Below are positions 21,907-36,713 of a stretch of DNA of 64,000 nucleotides, in pieces. The DNA lies in the NCBI GenBank assembly GCA_024509875.1, contig JAMPIV010010584.1, positions 178,208-242,207 of the forward strand, read 5' to 3'. The position numbers and the translations under genes were made by a program. The first letter of the stretch is position 1; every line of letters starts with the position of its first letter. The notes below the pieces were generated by a model. That model did no database searches. It worked only from the letters and a program-made list of their open reading frames with translations, and had not been told where the DNA came from. The DNA is from Oreohelix idahoensis. Lineage: Eukaryota > Mollusca > Gastropoda > Stylommatophora > Oreohelicidae.

Positions 21907-22440
21907 GGGCAAGCATGACCGCTTACGCCACCAGTCATGGTACTTGAAGAAGAAGAGGAGGAGGCGGAGGAGGAGGCAGAAGAAGAAGAGGAAGAGGAGG
22001 AAGAAGAAGAAGAAAAAGGAGAAAGAAAGGAAAAAAGAAGAAGAGGAAGAAGAAGAAGAGGAAGAAGACAAAGAGGATGATGAAGAAGAAACTGAAAGAA
22101 AGAAGAAGGAGAAGACGAAGAGGATGAGGAAGAGGACGAAGAAGAAGAAGAAGAAGAGGAAGAAGAAGGAGAAGGAGAAAGAAATAAAAAGAAGACGATG
22201 ATGAAGAGGAAGAAAAAGAAGAAGAGGAAGAGGAAGAAGAAAGAAGGAAAGAAGAAGAGGAAGAAGAAAGAAAGAAGAAGTAGAAGAAGAGGAAGAAGGA
22301 GATGAAGAAAGAAAGAAAGAAGTAGAAGAGAAAGAGGAAGCAGAATAAGAAGAAGAAAGAGGAAGAGGAGGAAGAAGAAGAGGGAAGAAGATGAAATTAG
22401 AAAAAGAAGAGGAGGAAGCAGAAGAAGAAGCTTGAAGAAT
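21907..22440 (+). repeat. (GAA/GAG)n polypurine tract with a retroelement-tail-like 5' flank
   Basis: About 490 bp from 21948 are almost pure purine on the plus strand (GAA, GAG, AAG triplets). The preceding bases GCTTACGCCACC..TCATGGTACTTGAAGAAG resemble 48258-48300 (GCGTATGCCACC..AATGGTACTAGAAGAAG), where a short (GAA)n also follows. The long ORFs on both strands are simple-repeat artefacts. Confidence 0.85.
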
Positions 22441-22999
22441 TAGTTTGAATATGTACTGCGTCAAACAAAAATATTGCGTGCCAGGATTCAAATTCTGAAG
22501 TCCAAGTAAATAAGATTCCTTAAGTCTCCGCTGTTTACGCCGTTCCGCTGCGCTTTGCTATGTCGGGTATGGGAGATAATCATAACACGGTTCTATCAAT
22601 GGTAGCGTCTCCACTGATAAATAGGAATATGAACAAACGAAATAGTTGAATAGTCTTCCCTGGTCACGACTATCATATTTGTGGCATATACAGTTAGATT
22701 GTTAAAAGTGAGCAATACAAAAACAAAGACACACTTAGAGACATCATCATTTTCACTTCCGGTCCCTTGCAGAGCAAGGGAGCTAAACGCTTTCGCTGGT
22801 GCTTACAGGAAAGCTGCACCAAGCAGATGCAGGCTCTTACAGCTTTGGGTTGTGTGCCGATATATTTTACAGGATGAGGTTGGCAGCCCCCCCCCCCCTC
22901 CCCACCCCTGTGCACAACCTCACATTAGTTGCCTTGTACGACATGTCTGAGGGTGTTGTAGTCATATTTTTTCTTTCTCTCTTCAGAAACCCCCTGGAG
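22441..22999. other. Non-coding, poly-C tract
   Basis: No supported gene. A C12-TCCCC run lies at 22887-22905. ORFs of 73-89 codons across it have no recognisable product. Confidence 0.45.
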
Positions 23000-23046
23000 A
23001 TACATCTTCTTTTTCTTTGATCCTTAGCCGCCGACCGTCAAAGCAG

Positions 23047-23487
23047 TCAGTGGCCATCACGCCTAGTGGCATCTTGTAGGGCAACAACAAATTGATTCCA
23101 TTTTGCTCGGTCGGTGGCCATCCTTCGTACAGTGCCCCAACTCTGGTTCATTCTTTGCATCTCAGCCTCCACAGTCCTCCGCCAGGTTGTTTTTGGTCGG
23201 CCTCTCTTTCGTTTTCCTTCAGGGGTCCAAAGCATAGCTGTTCTTGTGATGGTATCGGGGTCTCTTCTGAGGACATGGCCAACCCAGCTCCAGCGTCTGC
23301 CAGCTATGATGGTATGCATGTCCTCTTGCTTGCTCCGAGTAAGCAGATCTTGGTTGGTGATGGTATTCGGCCAAAAGATTCGGTGAATTTTTCTTAGGCA
23401 TGTTGTGTGAAAAGAGGACAATTTCGACATTTCCTTCTCTGTAACTCTCCAGCATTCTGCACCATAGAGAAGCACAGAAAGAGTTAC
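23047..23487 (-). pseudogene. LINE-B ORF2 C-terminus
   Basis: Open frame ending at 23047: LLYGAECWRVTEKEMSKL, then FHTTCLRKIHRIFWPNTI, the RRWSWVGHVLRRDPD segment, RKRGRPKTTWRRTVE and a stop after DATRRDGH. The (R)W.GHVLR and GRP..TWRR patterns are standard C-terminal landmarks of many non-LTR reverse transcriptases. About 40 codons between this piece and the 24991-25178 piece are absent. Confidence 0.88.
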
Positions 23488-24990
23488 AGAAGGCCTTTCT
23501 GCTACCACTTACGACCTCAAACAGACCTATTCTACTATAATGAATGTTAGCTACGTTAAAAGTCTAGGGTACTGAAATGTAATGTGTAGGTAATAAAATA
23601 CACAGACACACACATATAAATATTAAGTCTAATGATAATAATAATCTCTATAATACACTGAACTAACTCTGGCTGTTATAGTTTAAGTTTGAAAATTTTT
23701 TTAATTTATTAGTCCTGAACCAATTGTTTCTTTTGGTCAGAACATATGAAATAATATGTATTTATCAATGAAATGCATATATATATTTTGCATAATCAAA
23801 TGTAATTTTTGTACATAGGTATATTATTACAATGGGTAATATTAATGATATCTACAATGTCTTGGGAAAAACTAGCACTGGATGTTTAGTTGGGGTGGCG
23901 TCATCATGCCCAATCTATGGCTACCAAGTTCATTGTCCTTGACATATGGACTGATGTTAATGTTTATATAACAAAATTTTATTTCTTTATTGAAGGTGGA
24001 AATAGTTTATGTATCTCCAGCAGGCCAGGTTTGCACTTAACTGGCCTGTGACGATGTAGTACAGAATTCTTGTGGCCCACTCCTCTCAGTAGCTGGAGTA
24101 AAATGTTAGGCTGCAAAGACACCCGCTTTTGTACTTCTACAAAAGCATCTGGCACAATCGTAGTGCCAGATCAGAAACTCACAATTCAGAATTGAGAACA
24201 CAGTTACTTAGTACTAGCAAAACTCAGCTGAGCTGCTGGCTAGATTAGGGCGTCCCACTGATTTTTATTTAATAATTCCTGGAAATCACCTCTAGCAGTA
24301 ACGTACTTTGTCAATGGACAGTCTTCTATCAAATGGCAAAAGTGTGCGTCTCTTTCTCAATAATATGAATGCTTTTGTCCAATCAGCGGACTTCCCCTCT
24401 AACTTTTTCTAATATTCAAACTAAAAGTCAAATTTCAGTCCAGTCTCAGTCTAGTATGTAGTATTTTTTCCAAAATTACACTTGTTTTTTGGACTAACTA
24501 CATGAAAAAACTACACAAACCTGCCCCACTAAGTTATTTTTAGCTACTATCCTCCGACTTTGCCCCCCGTTCATCTGCAGTTTGATTTTTGAATTTTTAG
24601 TCTCAAGGACGCCAAAATGTAACTTTAGTGAAAATATGCACAAAAAACTGTTCGCTAGTCTGATTGGAACAATACGGTCTTTCGTCAATATCTTCCATGT
24701 TATCTGTCCGTCTGTGTAATTAAAAGTATATTATTTCTCTGCTCAAGATGGGCTATCAAACTAGCTAGGTTTTATTTTCATAACTTTATTATTAAAGAAA
24801 AACTTACTTTTCTCAAGGTTAGTTTTTGAAATTTGTTTTTGAACCTTCGTCCACGGCGTTTGCCGCTGTATTCAAACAAAACAACTAATTACGGTAAAAC
24901 GTCTAAGATACGACTGTTTCTAATAAGAGATAAGGTCGTTTTTCTACCAATTCCTTACATTGTGTCAACTAGTGGCGTAATTTTTTTCCT
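23488..24990. repeat. LTR fragment related to the G5 LTR
   Basis: Starts at the block AGAAGGCCTTTCTGCTACCA, which recurs at 55859. It also shares CTAGCAAAACTCAGCTGAGC (24213; also 57047), the block around GCTCAAGATGGGC (24742; 57603) and TTGTGTCAACT (24961; 57825). Compared with G5 it lacks roughly the first 90 bp and the last ~250 bp, so it is truncated at both ends. It interrupts LINE-B. Confidence 0.8.
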
Positions 24991-28206
<3,216 letters not shown>

Positions 28207-28319
28207 CCCACATCAAATTCGCGTTACAAAGAAATACGTCGACCACATGTTGTAAGCCCGACAGCCCTGACAACATCATTGTCAGAGACAGATCACTGAA
28301 GCAAAACACAGCGGTAACA
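28207..28319 (+). repeat. G4 LTR end (5' copy)
   Basis: 113 bp almost identical to 47353-47465, beginning at CCCACATCAAATTCGCG and ending in GCGGTAACA. Similarity stops sharply at both sides. Confidence 0.85.
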
Positions 28320-28321
28320 GT

Positions 28322-28338
28322 TGGTGGCCAGTATGGGG
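28322..28338 (+). other. G4 primer-binding site
   Basis: TGGTGGCCAGTATGGGG starts two bases after the LTR end. It shares TGGTGGCCA with the G1 and G3 sites. Confidence 0.65.
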
Positions 28339-29398
28339 AGAATTTTTTTTTGCGTGAAGATGCTACTACAGATCCCTTCCACGTTCGTGTCAAGCTACGT
28401 CGACTACTGCGACAAGACTTTACCATCCCCGACACCGTTGCTTCCAAGAGTGCTGGTTAACGGTCGACCTCACTGACCTCTGCGTGGTCAACCTGTACAT
28501 CTTGTCAAACCTATTATGAGGGTCAACGATGGATCGTAGTACTGATAGTCTTTTGCTCACCATGCAGTGCCCGATACCTATCGACATTATGTTCGCGAGG
28601 ACAGGGACTTTTTTCAGATAAGTGGCTGACTATTTTTGTGCGTTTTGTCACTGCTGCATGTTTTAGTCGAGCCTTTCCACTTTTAATCTCTATGTTCTAT
28701 GTGCCATGCGGGAAGGTTGGGCGCAGACCTACGTGGGATTCATCCCAGTTTCACAGCAGGGCACACGTAAGGCGTTCTTTAGGGACATTTGCAGATTTCC
28801 CGCAGTGGAAATTCCGGCTTATATTTGCCGAAGGATTTCGGTCCACTGTGTTTAGTTGTCTGTGACACCCTTGTGTTTAGACGTGACGTGCTGTTTTTTA
28901 TTGTTGTTATTGTGATATTTTTTCTCTGTGCCTTAGTTTATTGATTGACTTTGTTTGTAACTGTCATTCTACACCTTACTATCCTTGATTTATATAAAAA
29001 AAAATTTATTTATACACTGTACTGTTTCTTGTCTCGTATCTTTTTTCGCAGTGTCATTGCATTTTTTTTTTTTTTGCAATATTTTTTCTTTATTTCTACT
29101 TTATTTCTTCTTTGATTCTGCGAACGTTTTCATTTGTACTTTGGTATCTCGTCTTCTTATCAGTTGTTCTCAGTATCTTCATCATATATTGCCTGTCTTA
29201 TATGCTCTATTATTTTTTTTATGCATGATTTATTGATTGATTATAAATTACATTTTAATATTAACTTTCCTGAAATTAAGAGGAATTTAAACACAGGTTC
29301 GGTGGACAAGAACCTGTCACACATTAATTAGGTGATACTTTTAATTTACGAAACAAATATTCGACTAAATGAGTTAGCAACTCATAAACGTGGACAGA
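28339..29398 (+). other. G4 5' leader
   Basis: 1.06 kb between the primer-binding site and gag, T-rich from 28900 to 29240. No coding sequence recognised; the short ORFs here are not supported. Confidence 0.5.
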
Positions 29399-29619
29399 AT
29401 GTCTACATTGGACTATTTTATCAAGCAAGGTAAGGCGCTTGGAATGGACGCTGATGAGTTAAAGTGATTCGCTACCTCTGAATATGCGAAAGCCCAGGAC
29501 GCAGAAGACAAGAAACTTCAGATGGAATCTGAAAAACAGAAACTTCAGATGGATTCTGAAAAAATTAAACGTCAGATGACCATCTGAAACACAGAAAATG
29601 CAGATGGAAGCTACTGAAA
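29399..29619 (+). pseudogene. gag: G4 Gag N-terminus (5' half of split gene)
   Basis: ATG at 29399 opens MSTLDYFIKQGKALGMDADE, matching the G1 and G3 gag starts. A TGA follows after 22 codons (29465-29467). Coiled-coil repeats (KLQMESEKQKLQMDSEK) and a second stop with a frame change near 29583 come next. The piece ends at GAAGCTACTGAAA (29607-29619), which is duplicated at 45573-45585 where the same gag frame resumes. It is broken both by point changes and by the LINE insertion. Confidence 0.85.
29607..29619. repeat. LINE-A target-site duplication, left copy
   Basis: GAAGCTACTGAAA, identical to 45573-45585. It joins the two halves of G4 gag and brackets 16 kb of inserted sequence. Confidence 0.9.
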
Positions 29620-29953
29620 TTCAAGGACATCATAAAGACAGCTGCTGCAGAAGCATGTGGTGAAGTCCGACTTGGGAACAAGAGAAAGAGGACACCTTGG
29701 TGGACAGAGGAAGTCAAAGAGAAAATAAGAGAGAAGAAAATAGCATGGAAACAATACTTAGGAGCTAAAAACACAGCAGGACAAATAGAGAAATATAGAG
29801 AATATGTGATACTCAGAATAGAAGCAAAGAACAAGGTGCTAGCAGCAAAACAGAAGTCCTGGGAAGAATTTGGAGAAAAGCTAGAAGAAAGATGCGCAAG
29901 AAAACCAGAAATTGTTCTGTAAGACCCTCTCAAATTTATAAAGGACAAGCAAG

Positions 29954-31632
29954 GCAAATTGCTTACTGCCCCGAAGGAAGTAATGGAAAGATGGAAAGAA
30001 TATTTCTCAGAACTCCTGGATGGTGAGCATGATGAAGCATCAGAAATGATAACCACTGACACAGAAGAGGAAACCAATGATGGTGAAGATGACATAAAGA
30101 TGGAAGAACTGAGGGCAGCACTAGAGAAAATCAAGATGGGCAAAGCAGCAGGGCATGATGGTATAACACCAGAAATGGTTAAGTACATGGGAGCATCAGG
30201 CGACCTATTACTCTTAAAGGTCCTACAGGCAGCATGGTGCAACAAGACCATACCAAAGGATTGGGAGATTGCCATCATAACACCAATTTTCAAAAAGGGT
30301 GACAATCGACAATGTGGAAACCATAGAGGCATATCCCTTCTCAGTGTCCCTGGTAAAATCTACTCTAGAATCCTAGAGCAGAGACTCCGACGCCTAGCTG
30401 AGCCACAATTGGATGAGGTCCAGTGCGGATTCCGAGCAAACCGAAGTACTCAAGGCCTAATCTTCACACTCAGACAGCTGAGTGAAAAGGCCCTTGAGTA
30501 TAAGAGTGAGATCCATCTTTGTTTCATAGATCTGGAAAAGGCGTTTGACAGGGTCCCCTGGAGCAAACTTTGGGAATGTTTGGCAAGGAAGAATATTCCA
30601 GCACCTCTGATTCATGCTATACAGAGCTTCTACAAGTCTTGCAGAAATTATGTGAGGACAGCAAAACCATAAGTCAGAAGAGTTCAGGACCCACACTGGT
30701 GTAAGACAAGGTGATATCCTATCACCTTACCTCTTCATACTCCTTATGGACGATGTCATCAAGGCATGTAAGGAGAGAACAAGAAAGTATTCAGTGGGGT
30801 ACTGGAAGATGAGACAGGTCTATATTTCGGAGCTGGCATTTGCTGATGATGTTGCCCTGATTGCTAAATCAGAGGCACATCTCCAATCCAACCTGCAAGT
30901 CTGGAAGGAAGAGCTGGAGAAGAGAGGGATGGTCATAAGCAGCTCTAAAACAAAATCCATGGTGATATCACGAGAAGAAGAAAACATCAGATTAAGTTGG
31001 GAGAACAGGTCCTGGAGCAGGTCGACCACTTTAAATATCTCGGAGCTATTATAGACCGAAAGGGAGGCATCAAAGAAGAGTTGGCCACTCGGAAAGCAGC
31101 GGCTGGGAGACTTTTTCAGGCCATAAATCGTGGATTCCTCAGCAAGAAAGAGGTTGGTAAGAAAACGAAGATGGCTGTATACCGCTCCACCTATGTCCCA
31201 GTCTTGACATATGGATGCGAGTCGTGGGCAATGACTACAACCCACAAAAGCCAGATCCAAACCTCAGAAATGAGGTATCTGAGGAACGTGGTTGAAGTAA
31301 CAAGAAGAGACATGGTCCGCAACCAGACGATCCGTCAAGGCCTAAAATCCCATCCGCTGCAGACCCAAATAGAACAGTCCCAACTAAGATGGTTTGGCCA
31401 TGTCTGGAGAATAAGAGAAGATCGGCTACCACGACAAGCATGGGAAACAAAGAGCCAGGGATCCAGACCTCCAGGACGACCCAGAGTCCGCTGGGAGGAC
31501 AACATTAGACAATCTTTGAAGGACCGAGGACTAGAGTGGAGCCAGGCCAGGAAGAAGACAGCTGATAGAATGGTCTGGCGCTCTCTCTTCCAAACCTCTA
31601 CACCTCACGGTAGAAGGGGAACGACTAAGTAA
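29954..31632 (+). pseudogene. LINE-A copy 1 reverse transcriptase and C-terminus
   Basis: Three frames, 29959-30672, 30746-31054 and 30997-31632. Motifs: KAAGHDGITPEMVKYMG, HRGISLLSVPGKIYSRIL, CFIDLEKAFDRVPW (motif A), GVRQGDILSPYLF, ELAFADDVALIAKS (catalytic FADD), HFKYLGAIID, RWFGHVWRI and SRPPGRPRVRWEDNIRQ. Breaks: an extra A near 30664 (AAAACC versus AAACC in copy 2) and an indel near 30980. The ORF stop TAA is formed by the first repeats of the (TAAG)n tail, so there is essentially no 3' UTR. Confidence 0.9.
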
Positions 31633-31645
31633 GTAAGTAAGTAAG
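31626..31645 (+). repeat. (TAAG)5 tail of LINE-A copy 1, joined to copy 2
   Basis: Five TAAG units, then ACCCTAAAGAAC of copy 2. In the intact LINE (59687-59694) the same spot also reads TAAG ACCC, so the junction shares a TAAG. Confidence 0.9.
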
Positions 31646-33070
31646 ACCCTAAAGAACACGAGGAAGGAAAAACAATGCCCTCTCAAATTTATAAAGGACA
31701 AGCAAGGCAAATTGCTTACTGCCCCAAAGGAAGTAATGGAAAGATGGAAAGAATATTTCTCAGAACTTCTTGATGGTGAGCAAGGTCAAGCATCAGAAAT
31801 GATAACCACTAGCACAGAAGAGGAAACCAATGGTGATGAAGATGACATAAAGATGGAAGAACTGAAGGCAGCACTGGAGAAAATCAAGATGGGCAAAGCC
31901 GCAGGGCATGATGGTATAACACCAGAAATGGTTAAGTACATGGGAGCATCAGGCGACCTTTTACTCTTAAGGGTCCTACAGGCAGCGTGGTGCAACAAGA
32001 CCATACCAAAGGATTGGGAGATTGCCATCATAACACCAATTTTCAAAAAGGGTAACAATCGACAATGCGGAAACCATAGAGGCATATCACTTCTCAGTGT
32101 CCCTGGTAAAATCTACTCTAGAATCCTAGAGCAGAGACTCCTACGCCTAGCTGAGCCACAATTGGATGAGGTCCAGTGTGGATTCCGAGCTAACCGAAGT
32201 ACTCAAGACCTAATCTTCACACTCAGACAGCTGAGTGAAAAGTCTCTTGAGTATAAGAGTGAGATCCATCTTTGTTTCATAGATCTGGAAAAGGCGTTTG
32301 ACAGGGTCCCCTGGGGCAAACTTTGGGACTGTTTGGCACGGAAGAGCATTCCAGTACCTCTGATTCATGCTATACAGAGCTTCTATAAGTCTTGCAGAAA
32401 TTACGTGAGGACAGCAAACCATAAGTCAGAAGAGTTCAGGACCACCACTGGTGTAAGACAAGGTGATATCCTGTCACCTTATCTTTTCATACTCCTCATG
32501 GATGATGTTATCAAGGCTTGTAAGGAGAGAACAAGAAAGTATTCAGTGGGGTACTGGAAGATGAGACAGGTATGTATTTCAGAGCTGGCATGTGCTGATG
32601 ATGTTGCCCTGATTGCTAAATCAGAGGCACATCTCCAATCCAACCTGCAAGTCTGGAAAGAAGAGCTGGAGAAGAGAGGGGTGGTCATAAGCAGCTCTAA
32701 AACAAAATCCATGGTGATATCACGAGAAGAAAGAAGACATCATATTAAGCTGGGAGAACAGGTCCTGGAGCAGCTCGACCACTTTAAATATCTCGGAGCT
32801 ATTATAGACCGAAAGGGAGGCATCAAAGAAGAGTTGGCCACTCGAAAAGCTGCAGCTGGGAGACTTTTTTCAGGCCATAAATCGAGGATTCCTCAGCAAG
32901 AGAGAGAGAGAGATTGGTAAGAAAACGAAGATGGCTGTATACCGCTCCACCTATGTCCCAGTCTTTACATATGGATGCGAGTCATGGGCAATGACTACAA
33001 CCCACAAAAGCCAGATCCAAACCTCAGAAATGAGATATCTGAGGAAGGTGGTTGAAGTAACAAGAAGAGA
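31646..33070 (+). pseudogene. LINE-A copy 2, reverse transcriptase part (first segment)
   Basis: Open from 31646 through 32880 (long ORF 31712-32920). It has the same motifs as copy 1, but the catalytic box is ELACADDVALIAKS, with Cys for Phe and both Asp kept. An extra T near 32870 shifts the frame in GRLFQAI. The copy stops at 33070 (ACAAGAAGAGA), where a solo LTR begins, and resumes at 45241. It differs from copy 1 at many positions (for example GEQGQASEM versus GEHDEASEM), so it came from a different source RNA or is older. Confidence 0.9.
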
Positions 33071-33073
33071 AAG

Positions 33074-34602
33074 TGTGGTGAATGAGGTTAATGGTGTTAT
33101 TAATTAGGAGTAAACAGAGTGAGGTCAAGCTGTGTAAGTTCCCTGAGTCTAATTGTTGATGCTGATTCTCAGAGTCCCTATCCGCCACCTCTCAGATCTC
33201 AATCTGTGTAAAATAAGCTCTGTGATGTTGTGTGGCTGAATGTGTCTAGGGTAATGTAATTAATATAAAGACGAAATAACATGTAAACAGAACTGTAACT
33301 CAATAATATTAAAGTGAGTAAGACTTTTGTTAAAGTTTAGGTAATTATCTTACAATTTAATGTCCCTGTACCTCAAGTTTTCTGGGACAGGGGTTGTCAC
33401 ACTCAATAAATTTGTTTATTTACATTTTTTAAAATCAATAACTGGAACTGTGTCCAAATATCTTGTTTCTATGCATAAAGATCACTATAAGAATTTCACC
33501 CTCTGCTCTGTCTATCTGCTTGTACTTATCACTGTTAATATATTGGACAGATTGTCTTCTTCGTCATCTCAGGGTAAGTTTATTCTTTATTAGTATGCTT
33601 AGGTTTGTGGTGGAATAAATGAGGTTACACTGTCAGTGCCGGTGTAACGGACTTATAAAATAGTGACAACTGTTGGCCCTTGGTTTCTCCTATACATTCA
33701 AATGGCTTTAGAGCTGAAGAAATGGGGTAGCTGCGGCAACAAGGCTGAGCGTTCCTCCCAAGCTTTCTTCTCTCACCAGATTTCTGCCACCAATAGGTAT
33801 GCTGGTATATGACCTGTAATGAGAGGAAAATGCCCTCCCCATATAGATCTCATCTAATATTTAATCCCACACACAAACACGGTGACCGCTCACCCTGATC
33901 AGATATGTGTGCTGATCATTACACCAATCTGTAGCTTTCATTGTTTAACACCACTGCTGTGTAAACATTCTTCTTTAGTGATAGTACATAGCTCTTGTTT
34001 CCTCTTCCAAGAGGTCTCTTCCATACAATAGATAGGGGTGTACAATACATAGCTTGTGATTCCTTAATATCTTTTTACAACCTCCTATACAGGGCTTGTC
34101 GTTCATACCATAGATAGAGTGTACTTAACCTAGCACTGAAACCTGTGGATAAATTCTTTCTAACATTCTCTACATGATTTTACATAATATTTAAACATTT
34201 ATGGCACTGCAAAAGCCAATATCCCTTCTGGGTTACTGCATTGGCATGCGCAAAATTTGTAAGCCACTAGCAAATATTTTATGCCTTTCTTTCACTCCGG
34301 AAGACTGCATTCCTATTTTGGCTATCGTAACATAATTGTGGCCTGCATGTTAATTAAAGCAATACAATTACTTATTGTGCCTTACCCTCAAACAAGAATA
34401 TCACATATCAAAAGCTTGACTTTGGCAGTTAATGGGTTCTTCCCCTGCCTTAATTGTCCAGACGGCGAAAGCTTTTGGTCACACAGGCTCTCCCGCTGAT
34501 GTCAGCTTTAGATAGTTTTACTTTCAAATGGCGGGTGTTGCCAGCGACATGTTAATTTTATTGTCCCAAGCTACCCTACGCCTGAACCAATGAAAACGCG
34601 TG
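33074..34602 (-). repeat. L5: solo LTR, left part
   Basis: Begins TGTGGTGAATGAGG inside LINE-A copy 2. Together with 44419-45240 it makes about 2.35 kb, close to the G2 and G5 LTR lengths. Similar blocks (GAGGTCA.GCTGTG, TCTAGGGTAATGTAAT) occur near the start of the G5 LTR. The right end TTTACTACA is at 45240. No internal gag/pol belongs to it. The target duplication is not clean (right ACATG, left AAAG). Confidence 0.7.
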
Positions 34603-34606
34603 TTAA

Positions 34607-35015
34607 CACATTAACTACCGAATTAAAAAACACACTGTGGCCGAATTAAATTTTTTTCCCATTTTCATCCTGTAGGTGTTTGCACAAAGTAAGCTGTAGT
34701 TTTCGTAATTGTTTATAGATTTTTATGAATTACACGTCATTTTAAAGATAAATGAATGTACTATTACAATAAACACTAGTTGTAACTCTAATAGAGGTTG
34801 TTGCAATTTAACGACCATCCGATGGCCGAGGACTTGCAATATTTTCACAATTATAACTGCTTGCGCCCCATCTCTATAAAAATCACAATTTCAATCAATG
34901 TGCACACCGTTTTCACTCTTGTCCTTGCCGCTAGATCTATCAGTCAATTGTTGAAACACGTTTCTATCCTATTCAGCCATTAGACAAGATGTACACGCAT
35001 TTTTTGTAGTTCTAT
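34607..35015. mobile_element. piggyBac-like MITE, left part
   Basis: TTAA (34603-34606) is followed by CACATTAACTACCG. The inverse CGGTAGTTAATGTG followed by TTAA is found at 44401-44418. With G3 removed the element is about 686 bp and non-coding. A TTAA target and a perfect 14-bp terminal inverted repeat point to a piggyBac-type non-autonomous element. Confidence 0.78.
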
Positions 35016-36249
35016 TGATAATGTGTTATTCGGTGTTGTTATTATTTTTCTTCACACTATCCTTGGTCACCCGAACCAAGGTAGACGCTCTCAGATGTCG
35101 GAGGTGATGGAGATGAAGAGGTAGGGTGTCTCTGGACTGGTTTGCGTAGGTGGTGCGCTGACATTATGTATGGAGGGATGATATTGATAAAGTTCCACCC
35201 AGAGCAACTGTATACTCGTTATATGGACGTCACACTGACTCACGACGAGGAAGCGAAAAAATAACAGCTGGTGACGTTTTTCCAAACATTTATTAGGACG
35301 CCACAATAGGTACGCTAACACCGACAATCAATCACAAGCAATGTAGGGCATATCAATCAGCATAATGTAAAGTTCCTCAATAAATTGTGCATTCAAGTAA
35401 GCTGATCTCATAGATATGTTAGTTTCAGCAGGTTCAGCTCAAACATTAGCAATATTGCGAGTTAAGCAACTCTTTCCTGATACAAATGGATCATATAAAT
35501 ATAGGCAAGTCTCAATACAAGCCGCACGGAAAAGGCGGGTTATGAATCCAGTTCACGTTGACCTTCTGTGGACATATTTTCTAAGTCTAACCTTCGTAGA
35601 GGTATCTCCGCTGGCATAGCGAAGTTCGAGGAACATAATAATAACTGTTCTGTGGGCATAAGTAGCCTGAAACATAGATATATCAGGTATAGAGATATCT
35701 GGTGTACTTCTAATAACAGAGTCTCTCCTCTGCCTGACGATGCGAATGAGTCGAACAACAAAGTCTAACTTCACCGGCTACAGGACAAAGTAGGAGGAGC
35801 GATTACCTTTGTGTTCGAGAACACCACAATTCCACCCGTCTCCAGACGTTAGAATTAAACACATGGGACTAATGTTAATAGACCTGCCATCAAATTCACA
35901 GAAGGTTTTTTCCCATGATGAAAGAAAAACTCGGGGACATCAGAACATGTCTTGCCCCGTACACAGATCACATCTCGACATGACGGAAGTTCCTTTTAAA
36001 AAAACACACCCAGTCTGGGCATGCGCTAAAGTTAACTTTGAACTATATTCAAGTGGGACAACTACATATTTACTTTCACTCGAAGCAAAAAATGAGTATT
36101 TGCCCTTTGACTAGAGTTCTAATCTTAGACCCAAAATATTATTACCAAATATTTCCAAACATAACAAGTATACAAACAAATAAATATCTTCCTATATTAT
36201 ATATATATATATATATATATTCATTGCCACCAGTAATCTGTTGGTAACA
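35016..36249 (-). repeat. G3 3' LTR (1234 bp)
   Basis: Starts TGATAATGTG, ends TTGGTAACA. Contains a short (TA)n at 36197-36220, against about 110 bp in the other LTR. Confidence 0.95.
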
Positions 36250-36713
36250 GACTACCGCAATCCCCGGGAAGAAAAAAAATGCAATTTTTTTTTTCATCTG
36301 AGAGCAACATACAATAGGCTCACAACGCACGAATAATGCGCAGATGACTAATAAGAGCAATTTATAATGTCAAATTAAGGTAAAGTCGAAGCATAGATCG
36401 ACTTGTGAGAATATATCTCAACATCTCAGAGAAAGAATTTCTCTTAATGATAAATATTTCCAGGGAGGTGCCACCAACGTATACTACAATGCTGGCAATG
36501 ACACAATGCATATAACAATTTCATATTTAAGCACTATAAGTACATGATTGACAAAGAAGAAAAATCATCAAAGAACAGCGGTGAATATATAGCAATGAAC
36601 GTAGTGATAGTAGTGATACAATCATTATATTACAAATTACAATGTGTATCTATCTTGATATAGAAAAGAACTATTATAGACTTAGATGTGTTAAGAAGTC
36701 CAAGACCCAACAG
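36250..36713 (-). other. G3 non-coding stretch between pol and 3' LTR
   Basis: 0.46 kb, no ORF. The polypurine tract next to the LTR is poor (CCCGGGGATTGCGG in sense), weaker than in G1 or G2. Confidence 0.5.

Larger units (their letters stand above)
28207..29619 (+). mobile_element. G4: plus-strand LTR retrotransposon, 5' part
   Basis: Holds the LTR end (28207-28319, ...GCGGTAACA), a primer-binding site (28322-28338), a 1.06-kb leader and the gag start. The gag continues at 45573 after a 16-kb nest of insertions. The last 113 bp of an LTR recur at 47353-47465. Confidence 0.75.
29620..31645 (+). mobile_element. LINE-A copy 1 (5'-truncated)
   Basis: Starts inside the endonuclease/RT linker (AAGGACATCATAAAGACAGC, matching 59392 onward) and ends in (TAAG)5 at 31626-31645. 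A 31-bp deletion between CCCT repeats near 29925 removes part of the linker. Copy 2 follows immediately. Confidence 0.9.

Noticed and set aside
21865..22491. 208-codon S/F/L-rich ORF and the K/E-rich ORF on the other strand
   Set aside because: Pure product of the GAA/GAG polypurine tract.
35540..35774. Overlapping ORFs of 66-73 codons (repeated at 43338-43572)
   Set aside because: Located in both G3 LTRs; shadow frames in three directions.
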